A DNA stretch of 64,000 nucleotides, from positions 2,976,001-3,040,000 of the forward strand of contig NZ_CP109479.1 of NCBI RefSeq assembly GCF_036227485.1, read 5' to 3'. The notes under the pieces are model-generated. The model had not been told where the DNA came from. It did no database searches and worked only from the letters and a program-made list of their open reading frames with translations. Made by a program: the position numbers and the translations under genes. The DNA is from Streptomyces sp. NBC_01451. GTDB taxonomy: Bacteria > Actinomycetota > Actinomycetes > Streptomycetales > Streptomycetaceae. Below, in pieces: positions 59,074-64,000 of this stretch (its first letter is position 1; every line of letters begins with the position of its first letter).

Positions 59074-59691
59074 CTACAACCAGCCCTTCTCTCTCGCTAT
59101 CCGCACTGCCTCCGTCCGGTTCCTTGCCGTCAGTTTCTGGATGGCCGTGGAGAGGTAGTTGCGGACCGTGCCCTGGGACAGGTGCAGGGTCTTCGCCAGC
59201 TCGGCGTTGGTCGCGCCGTCCGCTGCCGCGCGCAGGACCTCCCGTTCGCGGTCGGTCAGCGGGTTGGCTCCGTCCGCCAGCGCGGCTGCCGCCAGGGTCG
59301 GGTCGATGACGCGCTCCCCGGCGAGCACCTTGCGTACCGCTGCCGCGAGTTGGGCGGCCGGGGCGTCCTTGACCAGGAAGGCGTCGGCGCCGGCCTCCAT
59401 GGCGGTACGGAGATAGCCGGGGCGGCCGAAGGTCGTGAGGACGACCAGCTTCAGGGACGGGAACTCCCGGTGCAGCTGGGCCGCCGCCTCGATGCCCGTG
59501 GCGCCCGGCATCTCGATGTCCAGGAGGGCCACGTCCAGGTCGGCGTGGGCCCGGGCGGCCGGCAACACCTCGTCGCCGCGCGCCACTTGGACCACGACCT
59601 CGATGTCGGGCTCCAGACCGAGCAGCGCGGCCAGCGCCTCGCGGACCATCGACTGGTCCTCCGCCAACAGGACCTTGATCATGCGGCTCAT
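59074..59691 (-). CDS. NarL/LuxR-type response regulator
   Basis: 205 aa. Receiver domain with Asp58 (LLDIEMPG), Thr in LTTFGR and Lys in LVKDAP; LuxR HTH at about 145-203 (NPLTDREREVLRAAADG, GTVRNYLSTAIQKL). The ATG at 59691 overlaps the kinase stop (ATGA). It should bind DNA when phosphorylated by the adjacent kinase and probably controls its own operon through the inverted repeat at 62626. Confidence 0.92.
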   Translation of the reverse strand: MSRMIKVLLAEDQSMVREALAALLGLEPDIEVVVQVARGDEVLPAARAHADLDVALLDIEMPGATGIEAAAQLHREFPSLKLVVLTTFGRPGYLRTAMEAGADAFLVKDAPAAQLAAAVRKVLAGERVIDPTLAAAALADGANPLTDREREVLRAAADGATNAELAKTLHLSQGTVRNYLSTAIQKLTARNRTEAVRIAREKGWL

Positions 59692-60875
59692 GAACCGGAT
59701 CCTACGTCCGCCGGAGTGGACGCGGTGCCCGCCGGAACCCTTGCCACCAGGCGGAAGCCGTGTTTCGTGCGGGACGTCTCCAGGGAGCCGCCCGCCTTCT
59801 CCAGGCGCTCCGCGAGGCCGGTGAGACCGTTGCCCGGGGTGCCGGAGGTACCGGCCGAGCCGTTGCCCGAGCCGTCGTCCTCGACCGACAGTTCGAGCAC
59901 CGGGCCGCCCAGGGTCTGGCGGCTCAGCACCTCCACCGTGCAGCGCCGGGCCCCGCTGTGCCGTACGACGTTCGTCACCGCCTCGCGCAGCGCCCAGGCG
60001 AGGGCGGACTCCGCCTCCTCGTCGACGTCGGCGGGGACCGGGTCCAGGTCGGGGGGCAGGGCGGCCGTGATGCCCGCCGCCGCCAACGCGACCTGCGCGC
60101 CCGCCAGTTCACCGGCCAGCCGGGGGCGCCGGTAGCCGCTCACCGCCTCGCGTACGTCCACCAGGGCCTGGCGGCTCACCTGCTCGATGTCGGCCACCTG
60201 CTGGGCCGCCTTCTCGGGGTGGTCGGGGAGCATCCGGCCCGCCAGTTCACTCTTCAGGGTGATCAGGGAGAGGGAGTGGCCCAGCAGGTCGTGCAGGTCC
60301 CTCGCCAGGCGCAGGCGTTCCTCGTTCGCCGCCAGTTGGGCGACCGTGGCGCGGGCCTCGCGCAACTCGATGGTCGTGCGCACGAGTTGCCGTACTCCCG
60401 CCATGGCGGCGCCGCCGAGCAGGGCCGGGACGAGGAGCGAGGCCAGATAGGAGTGGCCGCCGGGGACGGTCAGCGCGACCGCCGACATCAGGGCCGACGT
60501 GGCGGCGATCGCCCAGCGGGACATGCGCAGCGGCAGGGCGGCGCCGGACGAGGTGGAGACGTACACGAACAGGACGAGCCACTCGCGGCCCAGGCTGAGG
60601 GCCAGGACGCTCGCCTGGGCGGCGAGGACGGCGAGGGAGGCCACCACCAGGCGGGTGGTCTCGCCGCGGCCCGTGCGGAAGACCAGGGCCGCGTACCAGG
60701 CGACGAAGACCGCCAGGCCCAGCCAGCCGAGGACCCGTACGCCCGTGCTGTGGCCGCCGTGGAGGAGGTCGCCGACCGGTGCGCCCAGGTAGACCAGCCA
60801 GACGCCGATCCACAGGGACTTCATGACCCGCCGCTTGGGGGTCGCCGGGCGCTGCCCGATGCCGACGCTGCTCAC
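59688..60875 (-). CDS. Sensor histidine kinase (DesK/HisKA_3 type)
   Basis: 395 aa from GTG 60875, overlapping the ABC permease stop by 4 bp. Five to six N-terminal TM helices act as sensor (about 18-150), then a coiled coil and the HisKA_3 box RLARDLHDLLGHSLSLI with phosphorylatable His195. HATPase_c has ALREAVTNVVRHSGA and GNGLTGLAERL. Sensor through the membrane without a large outside domain, as in ABC-linked kinases that sense transport or lipids. Confidence 0.9.
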   Translation of the reverse strand: MSSVGIGQRPATPKRRVMKSLWIGVWLVYLGAPVGDLLHGGHSTGVRVLGWLGLAVFVAWYAALVFRTGRGETTRLVVASLAVLAAQASVLALSLGREWLVLFVYVSTSSGAALPLRMSRWAIAATSALMSAVALTVPGGHSYLASLLVPALLGGAAMAGVRQLVRTTIELREARATVAQLAANEERLRLARDLHDLLGHSLSLITLKSELAGRMLPDHPEKAAQQVADIEQVSRQALVDVREAVSGYRRPRLAGELAGAQVALAAAGITAALPPDLDPVPADVDEEAESALAWALREAVTNVVRHSGARRCTVEVLSRQTLGGPVLELSVEDDGSGNGSAGTSGTPGNGLTGLAERLEKAGGSLETSRTKHGFRLVARVPAGTASTPADVGSGS

Positions 60876-61612
60876 GCCTTCAGCGTGTCCTTCCGGTACA
60901 GCCAGGCCGCGCCGCCCGCGAAGAGGACGAACGAGACGGCCAGGATCGCCACATCCTTCGCCTGCGGGGCGTCGCCCAGCTCGATGGACCGCCCCAGGGC
61001 AGCGTACGCGTGCGTGGGCAGCCACTTCGCGATGTCCTGGAGCCATTGCGGGAAGGTCGTGGTCGGCATCCACAGGCCGCCGAGCATGGACAGGCCGAAG
61101 TACACGATCATCGTGATCGGACGGACCGCGTCCCCGCTCGCGAGATAGCCGATGGCGACCCCCAGGGCCGCGAAGACGAGGCTGCCCACCCAGATCGCGC
61201 CGGTGAGCGCCAGCCACTTCCAGGCGTCCAGGCGTACGTCCTTCACGGCCGCCGCGACGACGAAGACGATCACGATCGACGGGAGGCTGATCACGGCCGC
61301 GCTCGCCGTCTTCGCGAGCACATAGCCCCGGCCCGGCAGCGGGGTCAGCCTCAACTGCCGTACCCAGCCGCTCTCGCGCTCCTTGGCGATGCGCTCGCTG
61401 TTGCCCATCAGGACGGCCGTGAGGGCGCCGAAGGAGGCCATGGAGACCATGAAGAAGGTCGGGAGATTGAGATCGGTGCCCGTCACCTTCGTGGTGCTGT
61501 CGGCGCTGCCCGCGATCAGCAGGAACAGCGCGGAGGGGTAGATCACCGAGAAGAACAGGAACTTGCGGTTGCGCAGGGCCCGGGTGATTTCGAGCCTGAT
61601 GAGGTCGTTCAT
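60872..61612 (-). CDS. ABC-2 type transporter permease
   Basis: 246 aa with six hydrophobic segments. ERIAKERESGWVRQLRLTPL near 71-90 is the usual ABC-2 coupling region. ATG 61612 overlaps the ATPase stop by 4 bp. Together with the ATPase it forms an exporter for drugs, lipids or peptides; substrate unknown. Confidence 0.9.
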   Translation of the reverse strand: MNDLIRLEITRALRNRKFLFFSVIYPSALFLLIAGSADSTTKVTGTDLNLPTFFMVSMASFGALTAVLMGNSERIAKERESGWVRQLRLTPLPGRGYVLAKTASAAVISLPSIVIVFVVAAAVKDVRLDAWKWLALTGAIWVGSLVFAALGVAIGYLASGDAVRPITMIVYFGLSMLGGLWMPTTTFPQWLQDIAKWLPTHAYAALGRSIELGDAPQAKDVAILAVSFVLFAGGAAWLYRKDTLKA

Positions 61613-62574
61613 GCTGTGCGCGCCTCCTCGGCCGCGGCGGTGAGGGTGACGAACGCCTGTTCAAGGCCCAGGCCGGCCACTTCGAGGTTGCGCGGGTAGA
61701 GGCCGAGCCCGTACAGGGCGTGGACGGTCGCGTCGGCGTCGGAGGACTGGATGCGGACCTTCTGACCGGACACGTCGAGGGAGGTGAGGAAGGGCAGGGT
61801 GCGCAGTACCGCCTCCTCCGCCGGGGCCTCCCCGCTCGCCCCCGTCGCCCCGGTCGCCCCGGTCTCCAGGTCGAAGGAGATCCGGCGGGCGCCCGCCTTC
61901 GCCTTGATCTCGGCGGCCGTGCCGTCGGCCAGCAGCCGGCCCCGGTGCAGGACGAGGACGCGGTCCGCTGTCGCGTCCGCCTCCTCCAGGTAGTGGGTGG
62001 CGAACAGGACCGTACGGCCCTGGTCCGCCTGCTCGCGCATGGTCGCCCAGAAGGCCTGGCGGGCGGTGACGTCCATGCCGGTCGTGGGCTCGTCCAGGAC
62101 GATCAGGGCGCTGTCCCCGGCCGTGGCGAGCGCGAACCGGACGCGCTGCTCCTGCCCGCCGGACAGCTTGTTGACCTTGCGGTCGGCGAGCTGGGTGATC
62201 CCGGCCCGGGAGAGGACCTCGCCCACCGGGAAGGGGCGCGGGTGCAGGGCGCGGACCAGCGACACGAGCTCGCGGACGGTGACCTCGTCCATCAGGCCGC
62301 CGCTCTGGAGCATGGCACCGACATGCCCGCCGACGATGGCGTCCCGGGGACTGCGGCCGAGGACACCGACCGTGCCGCTGTCGGGCTGCTTCAGCCCGAG
62401 GAGCAGGTCCAGGGTGGTCGACTTCCCGGCACCGTTGGGGCCCAGGAGCGCCACGGTCTCGCCGGGCCGGAGGGTGAGCGTGAGCCCGTCGACGGCCCGG
62501 ACCTCGCCGTAGCTCTTGGTGACCTGGTCGAACGCGACCACTGGGGTGGTTTCCATGGGGTCCATGGCATCCAT
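61609..62574 (-). CDS. ABC transporter ATP-binding protein (ABC-2 exporter)
   Basis: 321 aa; ATG at 62574, 62565 or 62556 are all possible because three Met codons occur in the first seven residues. Walker A LLGPNGAGKST (near 42-52), signature LSGGQEQRVRFALA, Walker B LIVLDEPTTGMD and H-loop FATHYLEEAD. The signature has Glu where most ABC ATPases have a basic residue or Lys/Gln. A Gly/Ala-rich loop (TGATGATGASG) splits the C-terminal domain. First gene of the operon ATPase-permease-kinase-regulator. Confidence 0.9.
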   Translation of the reverse strand: MDAMDPMETTPVVAFDQVTKSYGEVRAVDGLTLTLRPGETVALLGPNGAGKSTTLDLLLGLKQPDSGTVGVLGRSPRDAIVGGHVGAMLQSGGLMDEVTVRELVSLVRALHPRPFPVGEVLSRAGITQLADRKVNKLSGGQEQRVRFALATAGDSALIVLDEPTTGMDVTARQAFWATMREQADQGRTVLFATHYLEEADATADRVLVLHRGRLLADGTAAEIKAKAGARRISFDLETGATGATGASGEAPAEEAVLRTLPFLTSLDVSGQKVRIQSSDADATVHALYGLGLYPRNLEVAGLGLEQAFVTLTAAAEEARTA

Positions 62575-62625
62575 CGTGGCCGCGGACCCGGTCCGCCCGG
62601 CAGTGCCGGTGATCCTGACTCGCGG

Positions 62626-62639
62626 ATGACAGATGTCAT
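62626..62639. promoter_or_regulatory. Inverted repeat, putative operator of the ABC/two-component operon
   Basis: ATGACA-GA-TGTCAT, six-base arms with a two-base centre, 52 bp before the most upstream ATPase start. Two-fold symmetry fits dimeric LuxR-type regulators. Confidence 0.6.
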
Positions 62640-62675
62640 GGGCGGGACGGTCGTACGAGGGTGACCTGCCCGTAC

Positions 62676-62715
62676 GTCAGGAGGGGCGCCCGGTGTCCCG
62701 GGCGCCCCTCCTGAC
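62676..62715 (-). terminator. Hairpin terminator after the PG_binding_4 gene
   Basis: Perfect 18-bp stem GTCAGGAGGGGCGCCCGG/complement with loop TGTC, 32 bp past the stop codon; the strongest hairpin in the window. Confidence 0.85.
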
Positions 62716-62747
62716 CTGCGCTGCCGTGTGGCCGTACGGCCGTGCGG

Positions 62748-64000
62748 CTACGAGGGGTTGGTCTCGATGATGCCGACCCGGTCGGTCGTGCTGACCAGGG
62801 CCGGGCGCAACGCGCCGATGACGTCCTCGACGGTGACCGGGGTCTTGCTGCCGTTGCCGCGGGTGATCAGGACCTGGCTGAAGGTGCCGCCGTACAGGTC
62901 CTTGAGCGCTTCCTTGTCGTAGGCCTCGACGAGTGTGCCGTTGACCGCCTTCACCTGGAGGAACTTCCACAGGGAGTTCTTCGGGCTGAACTCCAGCTCC
63001 GGCGCACCGGTGTCCGGGCGGACGGTGACGTTGGCGGACATCGCCGGAGTGGCGAACTTCTTCATCATCCGGTCGACCTCGGCGTTCGTGATCGTCGGCT
63101 CCTGCGCCTTGGTGGGCACCTGGACCGGCGTGCTCGTGCCGCTCTCCACCTGGCTGCGGTAGGCGCTCTCGACGGACTCCGCGGCCGCGGCGGCGTCGAT
63201 GCCCTTGCCTGCCTTGCCGTAGACGGCGACGGCCTTGCCGGACACGAACCTGATCGTGCCGTCGCTCGCCGAACTGGCCCCGCCCGCCACCCGCTGGAGC
63301 GCGGCGGCGAGCTTCTCCTCGTCGACCGGCATGACGGGTTCGACGACCCGCTGCTGCCCGAAGAGCGAGCCGATCACCGACACCGGGTTGTAGTCGCTGA
63401 CCGCCGCCGCCCGGACCGTCGCCTGGGTGTCGAACTGGAGCCCCGCCTGGTCCGGCTTGAGCTCGACCGTCTTTCCGTCGACTGACAGCTTCAGCGCCTG
63501 CGTCATCCGGCCGTCGAAGGCGTCGTCGAGCTTCTTGACGGCCTCGTCACGGGTGCCGCCGCCGATGTCGACGCCGAACACGGTGGTGCCCTTGGGCACG
63601 TCGGAGTGGTTCATCAGCAGCCCGGCACCGTAAACGCCACCGCCGATGACGATGACGCCGGCGAAGAGCAGCGTCACCTTGCTGCGGCCCTTCTTCTTCG
63701 CCTTCTTGCCCTTGGGCGCGGCAGCGGCGGGCGTGCTCGGCGACACCGGCTCGGGCAGCTTCGGCGGGGTGTGCGGAAGCGGTCCGTCGGAGTGCGTGCC
63801 CGGCCCGAACGGGGAGTTCCGGTCGGTCGGGACGACGGGCATGCCGCTGGTGAGGGTGGAGCTGGAGACGTTGTCCACGGAGCCGCCGTAGCCGCCGTAG
63901 GCCTCGGCGCCCGGGCCGGGGACATGCTTCTGCGGGGTCAGGATCGCGGTGTCGTCGCTGAGCCCGGCGGCGAACCCGCCCGTGCCGGAGACACCGGGGG
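62748..64000 (-). CDS. Membrane-anchored PG_binding_4-domain protein (5' end beyond window)
   Basis: At least 417 aa; the frame stays open through the window edge, and a GTG at 63878 is internal because homolog-like sequence (LSDDTAILTPQK) continues upstream. Visible order: Gly/Pro-rich cytosolic segment, KKAKKKGRSK, TM helix (VTLLFAGVIVIGGGVYGAG), then extracytoplasmic domain with two PG_binding_4-like repeats (GTTVFGVDIGGGTRDEAVKKL, and a second near the C-terminus). Similar domains occur in peptidoglycan-linked proteins of the VanW/L,D-transpeptidase group; catalytic domain not seen. Probably binds or shapes peptidoglycan. Confidence 0.8.
   Translation of the reverse strand, partial: PGVSGTGGFAAGLSDDTAILTPQKHVPGPGAEAYGGYGGSVDNVSSSTLTSGMPVVPTDRNSPFGPGTHSDGPLPHTPPKLPEPVSPSTPAAAAPKGKKAKKKGRSKVTLLFAGVIVIGGGVYGAGLLMNHSDVPKGTTVFGVDIGGGTRDEAVKKLDDAFDGRMTQALKLSVDGKTVELKPDQAGLQFDTQATVRAAAVSDYNPVSVIGSLFGQQRVVEPVMPVDEEKLAAALQRVAGGASSASDGTIRFVSGKAVAVYGKAGKGIDAAAAAESVESAYRSQVESGTSTPVQVPTKAQEPTITNAEVDRMMKKFATPAMSANVTVRPDTGAPELEFSPKNSLWKFLQVKAVNGTLVEAYDKEALKDLYGGTFSQVLITRGNGSKTPVTVEDVIGALRPALVSTTDRVGIIETNPS

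Noticed and set aside
1..64000. tRNA, rRNA, insertion sequences, phage or integration sites
   Set aside because: No tRNA-like or rRNA sequence, transposase, integrase or paired attachment repeats could be recognised by eye.

Overview
The window is a 64 kb piece of a high-GC actinobacterial chromosome, almost certainly Streptomyces. Third codon positions are strongly G/C, GTG starts are common, many genes overlap by ATGA/GTGA, and dispersed intergenic repeats of the Streptomyces type are present. No rRNA, tRNA, CRISPR array, transposase, phage gene or secondary-metabolite core gene was seen. From memory of family members, gene order matches two Mycobacterium tuberculosis blocks. Roughly 1-28 kb corresponds to Rv3201c-Rv3211 (AdnAB-type helicase, ATL, moeZ, DUF3152, TetR, DUF3107, ferritin-like, DEAD-box helicase). 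Roughly 35-57 kb corresponds to Rv1239c-Rv1177 (corA, mrp, tatB, htrA, anti-sigma, ECF sigma, O-methyltransferase, DUF3117, tag, folP2, LOG, dapE, dapC, ferredoxin). Most of the window is therefore conserved core chromosome.

Layout. 0-0.7 kb: start of a UvrD-like helicase and an alkyltransferase-like protein. 0.9-3.6 kb: a large membrane protein joining a degenerate kinase-like domain to a flippase-like domain. 3.7-6.9 kb: two tandem secreted tripeptidyl-aminopeptidase-like lipoproteins. 7.0-8.2 kb: moeZ. 8.3-13.2 kb: a four-gene set lying between moeZ and DUF3152, made of a spherulin-4/GH114-like protein, an epimerase, a membrane protein and a PelF-like DUF3492 glycosyltransferase. It looks like a reduced Pel-type polysaccharide locus. 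13.4-18.9 kb: a peptide/nickel ABC transporter with a strong promoter and long leader. 19.2-24.5 kb: DUF3152 putative metzincin, hydrolase, TetR, DUF3107 and ferritin-like protein. 24.9-27.8 kb: DEAD-box RNA helicase with a repetitive basic tail and a probable CTG start. 28-35 kb: hydrolase, NYN RNase-like protein, a 50-aa protein, MarC, PHP phosphoesterase, DUF6758, an MFS exporter with an operator-like palindrome, and an SseB/SUFU-like protein.

35-42 kb: corA behind a structured 500-bp leader with a 15-codon ORF, an MgtE-N/CBS protein, DUF1003 and Mrp. 42.5-47.7 kb: the envelope-stress module tatB, htrA, zinc anti-sigma factor and ECF sigma, with a divergent O-methyltransferase that seems to start at ATT. 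47.8-57 kb: DUF3117, enoyl-CoA hydratase/isomerase with a perfect palindrome upstream, DNA glycosylase Tag, DivIVA-motif protein, FolP2, LOG protein, DapE, lysozyme-like protein, DapC and 7Fe ferredoxin. 57-62.6 kb: GNAT, SirB1-like protein, and an ABC-2 exporter/two-component operon with an upstream inverted repeat. 62.7-64 kb: a membrane-anchored PG_binding_4 protein truncated by the window edge.

How the genes work together. Lysine/diaminopimelate synthesis (dapE, dapC), Tat export and surface-stress sensing (tatB, htrA, anti-sigma, sigma), Fe-S assembly (Mrp) and DNA alkylation repair (ATL, Tag) are represented. Several genes show a -10 hexamer six or seven bases before the start codon, which suggests leaderless mRNAs. 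Six of twelve convergent gene junctions carry members of the intergenic repeat families.
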